Made by a program: the position numbers and the translations under genes
Assembly: GCF_020740795.1 (NCBI RefSeq)
Contig: NC_067294.1
Coordinates: 1,302,001 to 1,366,000 of the forward strand
Direction of reading: 5' to 3'
DNA from: Apus apus
Taxonomy: Eukaryota > Chordata > Aves > Apodiformes > Apodidae
DNA length: 64,000 nucleotides
The notes under the pieces: generated by a model
What the model was told of the DNA's origin: nothing
The model's input: the letters and a program-made list of their open reading frames with translations, nothing else
Database searches by the model: none
Shown: positions 51,001 through 63,916 of the stretch, piece after piece
Layout of the letters: each line of letters opens with the position of its first letter
Position numbering within the stretch: position 1 is the stretch's first letter

Positions 51001-52824
51001 TGACTTCAATTAGTGAATGCTGTGCCTGTGTGCACAGGATTGTCCAGTATTGCAAGTTACAAGTAAAACTTGTGCTGGTTTAGAGCTCCAGGTTGCAGGT
51101 CACTGCTGACAGGCCCATTTTCCTGAGGTTTTGCACTGTTTCCCAAAGTTTCAAGTGATGTGCTCTGTGCTGTTGCTGCCACCCTGCAGAAGCTTTTAGC
51201 ACCCCAGGCAAGGAGGGAAGTTGTGTTTGTTTCTGAGTCTCACAGTTTTTAATGGGCTTATCCTGACACCAGTGTAGCAAGAAGAGTATTATTTATCCCC
51301 AATTTATATACATGAGACACTTCCTTTAAACACAGTTGAACTTCCACGTCTGTACAGTTCTTGTCCAGAGCACTCAGGGGGCAGAAGTCAGGTGCTGTGT
51401 TGTGTCTGGAAAAGTCTGGCCTCTGTCCTAACCTCGATGTGTTCAAATGTCTTTAAAAAATCCCATTGTAATGTAAGGGCCACAGATCTGGTGCTAAAGC
51501 AGGGTCTGCACAGTGAGCAGCCTGGCTGCTGCTTTCCCCTGTTGCTGGGGGACAAGGGAGCTCCTGCATGAGCCTTCTGGAAGAATGATGACTTTGGCCT
51601 TTTTATTTCCCCCCCCCCTTCTTTTTTCTTCTTTCCCTTGTGGAATGTTGAACCTTTATTATTCCTGTAGGGCTAAGGTCAGATTTCTGTCTGCAGCACT
51701 TGAACAAATCTTTCATCTCTGACCTACCAGCACAAAACCTGCTGTTACAAAAGCCATACAGAGCAGTTCCTGGGCAGAGAAAGCACAAACCAGCTCTGTC
51801 CCCAGACAAGCAGGGGTTGCTCAGGTTGGTCTTTCTCCTTCATGAAGTGCAAGATTTTTCCTCTTTTCATTTATTGGGCCATTGGAAACAGTCCCCTCAG
51901 CTCCTGCTGCAGAGCCCTGGGCTCCATCAGATACCAAGGCACTGCTTTCTGAAAACAGAATTCAGTGCAATGACTGAACACTAAGTTAGTTACTGAGTAA
52001 CTTCCCAGGAGCCCTTCTCTGCACCCTGGGAGTTACTGGTCACATTATGTGCTGGAGAGAAAGGGAAGAAAATCAGGCTTAGGGATGGCCTGATTTTTTG
52101 TACATGATTTGAAGAGGAGCTGGGATGGCTGCTGCCTGTAGAACCTCTATCATGGGTTAAATGAATGATCAGTGAAGTGTATTCAAGAGGCTCCTGTGTT
52201 CTCCTTGTGCACAGGAGATGTGGAGTTGAGGTTTTCCCAACAAAATTATCCTCATCTCCTCCTCCTTCTGCTGTTCAGCAACCAAGGGCTGAAGCTGTGT
52301 CCCCCTGGAGAATAATCTGCTCCTCACCACCACTTGAGGACTGAATGTGGCCACCAGTGAGAGGATTCTTTTTATAGGAAATGTGGAAGGAATCCCTAGA
52401 TCTCCCTAGAGAGGCAACGTATAACAAATCAGAGTTGCCTGCTTGGCATTATCCAGCTGGCAGCTTAGTTTGAGGAAAAAATAGTGCCATAAAATCAGCT
52501 TATTCCTTAAGCTCAGCTGGAAACTAGTGGGAATTCATCGCACGGGAGAAGGATTTTATAAAATATTAGTATCAGGGACCACTGCATATATTTGGAGGCA
52601 GGAAGGAATTTATTGCAGAGGCTTGAGCTGGTGCAGAGTTGCACAGAATACAAGCCTCAGTCTGTGGCCTTCTGTGCTGTTTCATGAACAAAACACTAAA
52701 GCCTGAGCAAAAAGCCTGCAGCAGATCAAACAGGGCTTCCCGGTTCCTTCAGCTGTGTGAGCTGTTACTGTACAACCCTTTTTTCTCCCCCTCTGAAAGC
52801 ACTACAGAATTTTTAAAGAAAACC
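48063..52824. other. Intergenic sequence
   Basis: No gene or mobile element is supported. A pyrimidine tract with a run of ten C lies near 51610. Open frames of up to about 115 codons occur on both strands without homology that I recognise. Confidence 0.45.
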
Positions 52825-52863
52825 AAATCTAACTGCTTTGTCGGGTTAAAATCTAACTGCTTT
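52825..52863. repeat. Short direct repeat, 15-bp units 24 bp apart
   Basis: AAATCTAACTGCTTT occurs at 52825 and again at 52849. No function is apparent. Confidence 0.6.
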
Positions 52864-55800
52864 CAGTTGGATTGAATTAGCTTCTTGGCTACCCCAGAGC
52901 AAGGGCTCTTGGCCAGTGCGCTACGGCCCCGGGCTGGGGATGGCGAAGGAGCAGGTGTGGTGGCCTGAAGGATGCTCCTCTGGTGATGCCATCCCAGTGG
53001 GATGCACGGGAGGGGAGGGTGTTGGGTCCTGGGAGGTGAGGGCTTTGGCTGCTCTCTCCACTGTGGCCTCCACAGGCATCTTCATGGAATGCTCAGCTGT
53101 GCCCAGGCTGGAGCTTGTGCCGCTGCCCGGCGCCTGGGCAGGAGAACCCCGTTGTTAATCATTGACTGGTGAGACCAGGAGCCAGCCCAGCCCCCTGTTT
53201 GCTTGGCTGCTTTGCCACTGTAGTGCTGTGCCCGGTGGGAAGGAGCTACCCCAGAGGCAGTTTCTGGGGGAGGCAGAAGGTGCTGTGTGAGGGGATAGCT
53301 GGGGCCATCACCCCGTGCCCCTTGCTTTGGGAACGCTGCAGCTTCTGATCCTCACCATTTATTTTCCTTTGACTTTCAGAACTTCCCTATGGACACGGCT
53401 GGAATGTGGAACCAAGGCATTAGATTTGCTTTTCTGGAGAGAAAGCGGGAGGTAGAAAATCTGAGCTAGCTGTGCTCCCTTTGGACAAGCCTTCAGATTC
53501 CTAGAGGTAACCAAGCCAAACGCCAGTTCAGCGTGTGTCTCTGGGGTGGCTGTGCCTGGTGCAGGGTGTCTCTGTAACGCAGCAGCTGCTGGGCAGACCT
53601 GTGTGCTTGCCCCTCTGTGTGTCTGTAGTGTGCAGGCAGAGAATGGAAATAACATTCTGTGGTGTTCACACTTGGTTTGCTGTAAATCAGGAAGGAGGAG
53701 ACCTTCCAGAGGTGTGAGGTAGTGGACGTGGCAGGAGAAGAAACAGTAACCCTGGAAAACCAAGTGTTGAAGTGGTGTGTTTTCTACTGATCCTTGCTCC
53801 TCACCAGGGACTAACTCAGCTCCCAGGTTTCTTCCAGAGCATCTGCTGCCAAAGTCCATCTGCTCCCATCCAGAGGCACCCTTCTGTGACAGCATGAAAA
53901 CAGGAAGGAGCAGGATATATCTTGGAAAATATTAAAGCCACATTGAAATGTTTAACTTTGGGTTGCAAGCAGCCTCGGGCACCTGTGATTACACAAGCAG
54001 CCTGGACTGCAGGGCTTCTCCTCTGTATCTCTGGCATTTTGCATAGGGAAATGATGAATGTAACCAAGTGAGTGAGCAAGGGCAGAGCTGAAGTTATACC
54101 AGAAAATTTATCTTTAAGATGCTAAATTGATGAGTGTGTTATAATGTGTAAAGGACCAGTCTCACTCCTGGTGTGGACATGAATGGTCTTGTGTCACCTC
54201 TGGCATCCCCAGCAGTCCAAGACAAGCCCAGATGGGAACTGGATGCTGCCCCCATCCCAGAGCCTCTGCACCCACTTGCCCTAAAGCTGGAGCTGCAGCA
54301 GCAAGGTTTGTTCTTGGGGCACTTTTGTCTGTGGAAAACATAGAGCACAGGGAACCTGGAGTCTGCATGTCCTTCTGTCTGGGCCTCTTGGACTGTAATA
54401 ACAGAGCCATCCATTAAACTGTTTTTATAATAGAAGAAGTTTTATAACAGCAGAAAGCATCTATAGCTGCCAGAAAACCACTATTCTTCAAAAGATAAGG
54501 TGGCTTTATGGCATTTCCCTGGCAGGTCTCACAAGGCTGAGTGAAAGTAACTGCTCCCAGAGTTCCAGTAATAAGTTTGGTTTGGGATGTGTGGCACTTG
54601 GTGGAGCTGCCTGGGATAAGCACTTGGATTTTTCTAATTAAAGGCTGTTAGTCATGGGCATATTTTAAAAACTGTTTTACACAGAGTATTAACCAGCTCT
54701 TACTGGTAGTTATTCTGTGTCCCGATCTGAGATTTCTTGCCTCTCTATTTGTACTGAGTCAAACAGGGGAGGGAAAAGTAGTTTTCTGCTTTTAAAGAGC
54801 AGCTTTCTTCCTAAACCTGTTGTGGGGAGGAGGCCAGTGAGGACTTCTTCCTTAGTCTGAATTCTCCTCTGTGTTCTCCAGGCCACTGGATAACATGTGC
54901 TAATTGTAAAGGACCTGAAAACGAGCAGCATCATTAGGTGGTTTTCTTTCTGAAATTTTGACTCCTTTAGAATCTGTAATTGTTTAATGCTCTTGAATAT
55001 TTTTGAGCCTGTCTTTGTAGCCTGTAAAAACAGAATGGATGGCATCTTTCTGGCATCAAATGAGCTTGCTAAAATTAGAAGCAAAAAAAGAAAATTGTGA
55101 TGAAATAAGCAGGAATGAAGAGGAAACGACTGGCAAGAAGTGCAAACATTTGGGCTGCAGCTGGGATTTCTGGCAAAGGCAGGTTTTTGTGAAGTGCTTT
55201 CAGAGGCAGAAATAAAAATAAGTGTTTGGTGTTTAGTAGATTAAGGAGTCATGATGATGGAAGCCAAGAGAAATTTCTGAGGCTGAATAAGGCAAGTCAG
55301 GGAATGGAAGGAGAATGGGGAGGTGTGCTGCCTGCAGGATAGTTCTGGAAATGGCAGGAAAGGAGGAATCTCATTTTTGGAGCCTTCAGAGATCTTGGCA
55401 AGAGAAATACTGATTAGCAGAAAGTGCATCTTCCAGTCATTTAAAGGGCCTAAAAGAATCTGATATGTTCTCCTGTTTGCCTCCCTGTTTGGAAGCTACA
55501 GCTGGAAGTCCTAGGGGATCAAAGTGCTGATTATAGATTAGGGGCAAGAAAAAAGTGCTAAGAGAGAGACAGTGACTTGCAGAGGTGCTGGGGTCACTGA
55601 TGTTCAGCAAGCCACGCTTCTGTAGGTGTGCTGTCCTTCCATTTCTCTCACCCTTTCAATGATTGTGTGAAAGTGATGGAATTTGAAGACTTCAGACATT
55701 TGTCTGGAATTTCTGAGTATTTCACAGTCTGCTCAGAGGAGCAGCTTTTATTTCCAGACATCTTGTGTCTCAGTGGAAGCTGCGGTCACTGAGAGCGCAG

Positions 55801-58800
55801 AGCTCATCTGTGTCTTGAGTGGGCAGAGATTTCTGTCCAGAAACTCCTGGATGGACATCTGGGAACCTGTGCTAGAGCAGCAGCTGCTGACCTACCACAC
55901 GTGCCTGTGATACCAGACACTCTGCACTCACCTTCCCCAGATTTCAGACTGCCCAGGGTCCCCTGGGACAGCCAGGAGGGTTGCCTGCTAGAGCAAAGAG
56001 TCTCTCAGATGATAGTTTGGTAGCGATGAGATCTCACGGTGTGTGAAGCAGATGGGTCAGGTGCTGCAGACTGTGCAACTGGTTGGAATCTGAGGAATTT
56101 CAGCTAATATTGACATCAGATGTTTACCCCTTGATAAGAACCAGGTCGTTCACAAACATGCACATGACATAATACGGGTAGGTTGGTCACGGTGTTTGCT
56201 TTGCATTTTGCACACTTATTGTTCTTGTTGCTCAGAGAACAGTTGCATCTTGTGGTTTGACAGGGTCTAGAACCTGGGTTTCCCTCCTTTATCTCCATGG
56301 AGCCATTGGTTTAAAAAGAGCAGTTTTACAGAAATACATTTTGGAAGTATTCCAGGTGGCTCCATGTTAGCAGGGTGTTCCCTTCATCCCCTGAGTGTTT
56401 TGGAGGGGAAAATCCTGTTTGGTTTTCCAACGTTAGATTCCTCACCCATGAACACCAACAGCCCAGTCTCAGAAGGGGGTTTGAACTCTGCTTGTGTTTA
56501 TGGAGGGAAATTCTCATTCTTGCTTCTCTGATGGAAGGTTGTGCTGGTAACTGAAGGGAGCTGCCCAAGTGTGCAGATGTGCTGGGGGCTGGTGTTCCTG
56601 GGCTGCTGAGGGGAAATCAGAGGCCTGATAGAGAAAACACCTGTGTTTCAGATGGGTGACACTTTGGGTAAGGATTGTATGGAACTGCAGGTGAGTTATG
56701 GATTAATTAGCATCTAACACAACCTAAATGAGGTCAAACAAGAACAAACCATAAGTTGAAGAAAGTTTGCCCTTAAAAGCTGGTAGCCTGTTAATTTGCT
56801 GCAGGGTTGAGTTGCTGATTTTTCTCTGTACAGAGTTAATTTGCCAGAGACACGAGGCTTTGACCCACTAAGTTGGTTGCAAGGAATTCAAGATTGTGCA
56901 ATAAAAACCACTTTTCCCTGGAATTGAGAGGTGACTGGTATTTTAACAGTGGTCTGTGAGGGACTGGAGGCTTCAGCAGGACTTGAACCTGAGCTGATTG
57001 CTGGGGGACTGGGTTTCAGAAATATTTGGGGGAAGTTTTAATGCCAGGGCTAGCTCCTGAGCTCAGAAAACATACAGCATGGGTTGTAACATTGGGAATT
57101 TCCTGGCACTGCCTTGCTACTACTATTTTGTTTATTTATTATTGTTGTTATTATGGTGGAAACTTGGAACAATACTTGTTCTGAGATATGAGACATCATG
57201 ATCTTAGCCCAGGAACAGCCCAGCCAACTGTACACAACGTCCTGTGGCATCCGGGTTTTGTTTTCCCTGGGCCATCAGCCTGCTGGGAAGGCTCAGGGAA
57301 GTCCCATTCCCCAAGGAGACCCTGGTTCTCCTCCATGCTTTTGCTCATCTCAGCTGTCTAGTTGGTCAGATCTACAGAGCAAAGAGCACATTTGCAGAGA
57401 GGGCTGTGCCCTGTGTGGGGTTTCCTGGGTAGTGCTGGAGTAAACATCATAAACAAGTGGCTGGAAGTCAAGTTGGTCTTTAAACAACAAAACAAACCTT
57501 TGGCTCTTAACAGGTTTCTGGTGGCTTTGGTTCTTCCTCAACCATGGAATTAGTATTCTTCCCTCCATCTTCTGGTCTTCTTGCTAGACTAAAAGTACCT
57601 CAAACCTGATTTTCTTTGTCTCATGGAGGTTTACAATGGAAACCCAACCAGTCTGTCTGGAATGTGCAGGTCGTGTTTCAGCCTTGCCAGGGCATTGCTG
57701 AGACCCAGTCCACAAGGGTGCTCTACCACCTTCCAGGAGGAGAACAACATCATTGTCAGTGTCAGTTGGGTTTTAAGTATGTTCATGTTTTCCTTTTCCA
57801 GACAGAAGACAGTTCTCACATAGTTCTTTAAACACATTGATTCTGCTCAGCAATTCTGCTTCCAGGGTTTAGGAAACATTTTCCCCAAAAGAATTATGAC
57901 AGGTTTTCCCCAGGATGTGTTTCAGTGTTGTATCATGTAAATGTTAGCAGGGACTTCTGGAGAACAGGCTATTATTGCAGTTCTGATAATTTTTCAGTTA
58001 CTTCAAGGATCTGAAATTGCAAACTTGTGCCTTGAACAAAACGGATCTGCAGAACCTCAGCCATGGCAAGAGGGGGACCAGAGGGCACCCAATGGGAGAA
58101 GTCCTCTTGCTTATCTGGCGTTTCTCCATGGAGCAGGAGGAGAGGCTGCAGGAGGCACCAGACAGGCAATGGAAGAGACTGCAGGCAATGGAAGAGGGAA
58201 AGTCCTGCAAGCTGCAGTGTCCTCCTGTGCCTGGGACAAACAGGGACTCACCTTACTACTGCTGTTTCCAAGGCAGATCTTCTCACCTTGGTCTTCTAAG
58301 CCACTGAAATTATATCTCCTATTACTTCTGGTATCATCATGAAAACCTGAGTCAAAATTTCCTCACTCTGTTGCCAACCTGACTGTAAATCAAGAACAAA
58401 GAAGCTTGAAATAATGGGAGAAAAGAAATCTTGGCAAACACTGGTGCAGGAAACCAAGAGAGCACTTTCATTGGTACATGTAAACCAAAGCACAACTGTT
58501 CTGGACATGCTACACACAGCTGTGAAGGGTTAGAGCCACGTTCTCCTGGTAAGGCAGGGGAGCTCTGCTGGCTCCAGTGGAACAGGGCCAGCACAGCCCA
58601 GACAGTCTCAGCCCGGTCTATTAATAGCAAGTCGAGTTGTGGAGCTGCTGGGAGAAGTTCCACTGGAACGCAGCTTTTGATTAAAAAAACAGAGATAAGA
58701 ATGACAGATGAATCTGCCTTCTGCCTCTCTGGTGGAACATGGTCCTGTGCACTTCCCAGCACCTCCAGAGACCACCGGGCTCGCGCGGCTCAGCGGGAGG

Positions 58801-60903
58801 CAGCGCTCCCTGCCGTGGCCCAGATAATGTCACAGTGGTGTGATAGCAACTGTGGTACTGTCTGATTCTGCTTCTAGTGTCAGTGTAATAATCCTTTCAG
58901 CTGCTTTTCTTTCTCTGTAGCTGCAGAAAACCCAAGGCTTTCCTTTCACCAGCTCTCCAAGGCTTTTATTTCTTTAAATTCTTCGGCGCACCGTGGAGGA
59001 GAGGATGGGGATTGTCAGCAGCAGCTATTGATGCTCCGTGCTTCCTGTGTGACCCTGTTATTCAGGGATAGACAATTAAATTTCACAGCTGCACTTTAGA
59101 TCATCTCTAAGGAGAGTTTTAACTTCTCCAGACGTCCTTGAGTTGGTTTCTTGCTGCAATTTCAAAAAAAGCCCAGCAGAAATTCTCACTGTGTGGTGGT
59201 GTGCGTTTCCCAGAAACTAGTTAATTTATTTACTGCTCCCCACCAGTCCAAGTTCCCTTTAGAGATTAACTTGTGTGTTTTGGCTTCTGTCCATCTCTTC
59301 CTTTGGCTCAAAATGAATGATACCAGGACTGTCTTTGAAACAAGGCAGGAATGGGAAGTTTTTTGATTAAACAGCTACATCACCCCTGAAACCTTGCTCT
59401 CTGCCAGCTTCCTGGGGCCCCACTGGAGAAGTGTGGGACTGGGAATGGCAGATGAAAGGTCTGGTCAGTCAGCCTTTTTGAAGAAAACAGGCATGTAACA
59501 TTCTGGTAGGATTTGGAAACAGTTTTCATCTCCTCAGATGTGTCACATGGAGCAGCTTGTCACCAAAGGTTTTCAAGACTGCTTGCTTGCTTTTATTAAT
59601 GAGACGGTCTTTAGAACTGGTTTCGGTGAGAGTTACTGCAGGAGGTCAGTGGCTAGTGCCTGTCTGGCCGGAGAGGTTCAGCCTTTGTCAGGGCTTGTAT
59701 TACCTGAGAGCATGTCAGCAGGGTGTGGAGGTGGCTGAGGGGGTCACCCTGGCAGGGGGGACATCCCCTGTGTGTCTTCTCTTGGCCTGACCAGTGGGCT
59801 CAGTGCTCAGGCTGACCCTGCATGGTGTGTAGCAGAGCACGTGTCCAGTGCTGCTGAGAAGCAAGGGCTGCTTTCTAGCCTGTGAAAAGTGTCTTGGTTG
59901 TACATGAATAAGCTGGTGTTTCTCCTCGTACATCTACTGTGTTTGCAGGGGGGCTCTTAGCATCAGCCATAAAAACATTTGTCATCTGAAATCTGATTTG
60001 TTACTGACAGCAGAACCTCCCTTCCAGATGCTCTTGTCCAGCCACTCTCTATGAGCCTCTGGGAGAGGTTTCCAAGATGGGTATTTCTGAGTGTGGCTGG
60101 GAATGGCATGGGCACTCACTCAGACACAAACCCTTTTAATGAAATAAAGTCTGGTTTGGTTCTTGCCCCCCTGAGAAACAACGGAAGCCTTTAAGGGGAG
60201 TGGACAAGGAGACTGATTATAATAATTATTACTTTCTATGTGATAATTCTTCTGAGTTAATCACTGGCTGCCCGTGGAGCAAGGCTGTGCCCAACTGACT
60301 GTCCATGAGTTCGTATTTCTGTGGGAGATTTTCTGAAAGGAAACATGGGTTTTGGGGCACATTTTGTGTGAAGTCATTGCTGTCATGGAGTTGCAAACCC
60401 CCCCAGGCTGTTCAGAGCGGGGCTGCATCCAGCTGTGTGGGAGCTGGGCATTTTTGCAAGGGCAGCTCAAAGTCACCCTGAATCTTCATCCAGGTGCAGG
60501 TTGTATTGGAGCACCTCCAGGATTAGGCAGCATCTGAGCTGGGGTTTTCAGCCTCTCAGATTTATTTCTAGGCAGATTCAGAAACCAGTTTTGGTTCTGG
60601 CCCTTGGTATTTTGCAATCATAACGAGAGGGCATCTTCTAATTGTATGTGTGGTCTTTTAGATGTAATGAACATCTAGAGAACTCTTCTTGCTAAAGGCT
60701 TATTTGCTCTGTTTGGGATAGAGGAAGTGATCAACCCAAGATCCTGATCATTACTGAAGCCAGAAATTTACTTCTAGCTACTCTAAATAGTATTTTTGAG
60801 CTCTCACCTAGAGCATATGTGTGATGTTCACTGCCTGATCTCCCCCAGCTGCAACCAGAATCCCCCCACTGAGCCTTGTTCACATGTTTCTCTTTCCTTT
60901 TAG
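52864..60903. other. Sequence upstream of the SHROOM1 coding exon
   Basis: About 8 kb, probably intron or upstream control region of SHROOM1. One frame near 58017-58307 reads as a glutamate/arginine-rich segment (MEQEERLQEAPDRQWKRLQ), but no splice model or homologue supports it. No repeat family was recognised. Confidence 0.4.
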
Positions 60904-61008
60904 GATCCTCTAGATATGATTGGAATGTGATTACGGAGAAAAATGTGCTTTTCTAATGGCTGGATTGTGGACATTTAATCAGGCTCTGATTTCTGGCAAT
61001 GCTGCAAC
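60904..61008 (+). other. SHROOM1: SHROOM1 5' UTR part of exon
   Basis: The acceptor TTTCTCTTTCCTTTTAG precedes 105 nt containing stops in the frame of the coding region, so ATG 61009 (CAACATGG context) is the likely start. At least one non-coding exon must lie upstream. Confidence 0.65.
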
Positions 61009-63744
61009 ATGGCCTCGTCTGGGAATGAGATAGAAAGATGGGCTCACAGGCAAGGTGGCAGAACTGGGGAGCTGGCAGAGCCTGTGACCTCTGCTGAAAC
61101 TGGTAGTGGTTTTTCACCAGTGAAGCTGCTGGGCAGCACAGATCATCTCTTGCACCTTCCTGGAAGGGCAGACTCTGCTTACAGCTCTTTCTCAGGGGGG
61201 TCGAATGTTCCAGAGTATCCCAGCCTGTTGTGCTGTGGTGAGAACTGCAGTTTGGCCCCCGAGCAGGGACCATACATGGACTCTGAGTATGTCAGAGGGA
61301 TTTATCATCTCAGTGCAGCAAACTCTGACCTCAGGTGCCTGCACCCAGACAAGGCACCAGGGCTGAGCACCCACAATCGTGCTCTCAGCACAGGTCTCAC
61401 TGAGTGCTGTGGGAGCCCTCCTGCCCCAGGAACCTTCAGTCAGGGCCCCCTGCCCCAGGCTGCACCTCCTCCTTCTCCTCCCACACGACTCGACAGCTAT
61501 AAAGTCACAAGACACCTTGAGAACTCCAGAGGGAGATGTCACTCAGGAAGTCCCAGCAAGTGTGGTGTGCAGCCAGCTCCTTGTGTGCAGGATAACCACA
61601 GGGAAGTGTCCTGGAGCCAACACAGGGATGAAATCACTGAGCAGGATAGAGTGGCTACTGGGAGAAATGCTCTGGAAAACAGGAGCGTTTCTTCTGATTC
61701 TACAAACGAGCTGTTTGTATCAAAAACTCAGGGGTTAAAGACAGAGGAAGATGGAGAGTGGAGCCCATCCCAGCAGCCTATACGGAGAAACAATCCACAC
61801 ATTTTCAGCAGACCTTCTTCATTCATTTTTCAGGAGTATTTAAAGACTGGCTCTGTGGTTAATGTCCCTAAAATGTCCCTTTCTGCTTATAGTTCAGTTC
61901 ATGCTTCTAAAACTGCTGAAGAGATGAAGTCCAGGTCCCATCACCCAGTGCACACCTGCCCCAGCCCTGTTAATGATACACAAGAAGACAAACAGTCTCC
62001 CTGCAGTGCAGCTCCTAGGGGCATGGATCTGCCAAGCCCAGTGCCAGGACCCAGCCAGCAGTGCCAACCCCGTCCTGAGTTGTGTTCAGACTTGGATCAA
62101 GATGTGTTTGAGGACAGTTGTGACTTAAAATGTATGGAGAATGCTCTTCTGATGCAAAATGCTTCCAGGAAGCCGAGCAGTCGTACAGGTGAACACCAGT
62201 GCTGTGGCTCTGAAGGAGAAACTGAGAGTGATGCTGGGGAACTGCTCCTGAGCCAGCAAGCCAAGATGCAGGGACAATCACTGTCCTGCAGCTACGTGGG
62301 GGCAGAAGTGGAGCAGCCTCCCCGCGAGGGGTCGGAGCAGGGAAACAAGCAGTGCTCTGGCAACACTCCCCAAGGGGCTGTTTTCAGACCAAAGGAATGT
62401 TCCACAGCTCAGTTTTTACGTGAAGTCAAGAAAGAACAAGGGGCTCAGAGCAGCAGCCCTGACCCTAGCATGCATCCAGAAGAAGCACCTGTTGTTCAGA
62501 AATACCAACCAGAATTTCCAAACCAGTTCTTAAGACAGCTTCGGGATGATCTGGCTGGTGAAGAAATCACCAGGCAGACAACCCCCATGCTTTACTACCT
62601 TTCTGGGGGGAAAACCACCAGCATCCTGCACCACCACAAGCTGACCCAATGTAAAAAGGACTCCAGGAGCCCACCAAAGGAATTTCCAGCAGGCAGCTAC
62701 TCTGGCCCAGCATGGTGTCTGGAGATGCGAAGGGCAGGCCATCAGCTTCAAAGGACCAACCACCACCAGTGCAGGGCTGGTGATCTGCTTGAGGCCAAAG
62801 GCCTCATTCCTGGGAGTCCTGCTTCATCCATGGATGAGAGTTTCAAAAATGACTATAGAGAGAAACTTAAAGTGGCTCAGAAAAAGGTTCTGAGAGAAAC
62901 CTCCTTTAAAAGAAAAGACTTACAGATGAGTTTGCCTGTTAGACTCAGACAGAAACCCTCTAAAAGGCCTTCAATTGGACACCTTAGATCTTTCTCTTTG
63001 TCCAATGCAAGTGAGGATGCCCAAACTGTTCCTTGCTCCCCTTCTTGTCTGGAATCCTCGGGAAGTTTCTATAGAGAAGAAGAAATGAAGAGGCCACAAA
63101 CAGGTCGAACAGGGGGAAGGAGAAGGGTGACAAAGGAGCAAAAGCAGCTGTGTTATTCTGAACCTGAGAAACTTGACCAGCTGGCAGATAAGGAAGTGTC
63201 ATGGAGTCAAGTCAGGGATGAAATCACTGAGCAAGATATAGCAGCAGCCAGGAGAAAGACGCTGGAAAACAGAGGGAGGGCCCTTTCCAGTTCAGGTATC
63301 TCCAGGACGGAGCTGAAGCAAATCCAGCAAACTGCACTTCTGGAATACATGGAGCGAAAGATCCACCAGAGGCCGGGCAGCTGGCAGCACCTGCTGCAGC
63401 AGCCACCCCTGCAGAAGAGGCTCTTGCACCCCAAGTGGCCTCCTGGCAAGGTCTCCAATCCAAACGGGAGCAGGAAGGTGCAAAACAATGAGATTTTCCA
63501 CCAAGTTTTCTCTGAAGAAAAACCCGCGGGGGTTTTTCCTCCATCGGCTTTTGTTCCCCCGCTGAGCAGGTGTGACCCCAGCTCTGCTGCTGCCGGGACA
63601 GGGACCTCGCAGCACCACCCACCTCCCAGCAAGGACAGGAGCCCCACCAGCAAGGGTGGGTCAGCTGAAAGTCTCCCACAGGGAGATGCTCCTGTGTCTG
63701 GGAGAGCTCAGGAGAGATCAAAATCAACTCCCCCGTACGCACAG
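61009..63744 (+). CDS. SHROOM1: SHROOM1, first coding exon (gene continues past window)
   Basis: SHROOM proteins bind F-actin and, through a C-terminal ASD2 domain, Rho kinase, controlling cell shape at the cortex. The exon starts at 60904 after acceptor CCTTTTAG, carries 105 nt of 5' UTR with in-frame stops, and ends at 63744 (GCACAG/GTAAGA) in phase 0, giving 912 residues. Family features are PGRADSAYSSFSGGS (residues 51-65) and an ASD1-type region at about 612-727 with VLRETSFKRKDLQMSLPVRL and LCYSEPEKLDQL, which matches human SHROOM1 (VLRETSFQRKELRMSLPARL; CFSEPGKLDR). A motif EVSWSQ.RDEITEQD occurs twice (residues 199 and 729). In human SHROOM1 ASD1 starts near residue 145, so this N-terminal part is several hundred residues longer. 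ASD2 is expected downstream of the window. Its position beside GDF9 supports SHROOM1 over SHROOM2-4. Confidence 0.9.
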
Positions 63745-63872
63745 GTAAGAAAGGGATGAAGGAAGTGATTCCTGTTTGAGTCCAACTCATGGCTGTCAAC
63801 CTGTTTTAGAGAAATATGGGACTGTTCACGTGAACATCTGCTGAACATCAGGAATGAGGAATTGAGACTTCA

Positions 63873-63894
<22 letters not shown>
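63873..63894. repeat. 22-T homopolymer in SHROOM1 intron
   Basis: An uninterrupted T run, about 20 bp before a CR1 end; prone to length error. Confidence 0.8.
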
Positions 63895-63903
<9 letters not shown>

Positions 63904-63916
63904 TTCTGGTATGCAG

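Noticed and set aside
58017-58307. Glu/Arg-rich frame suggesting a coiled coil (MEQEERLQEAPDRQWKRLQ)
   Set aside because: Resembles fragments of DNA-binding domain genes only loosely; no start, splice sites or second conserved motif were found. A protein search against birds would decide.
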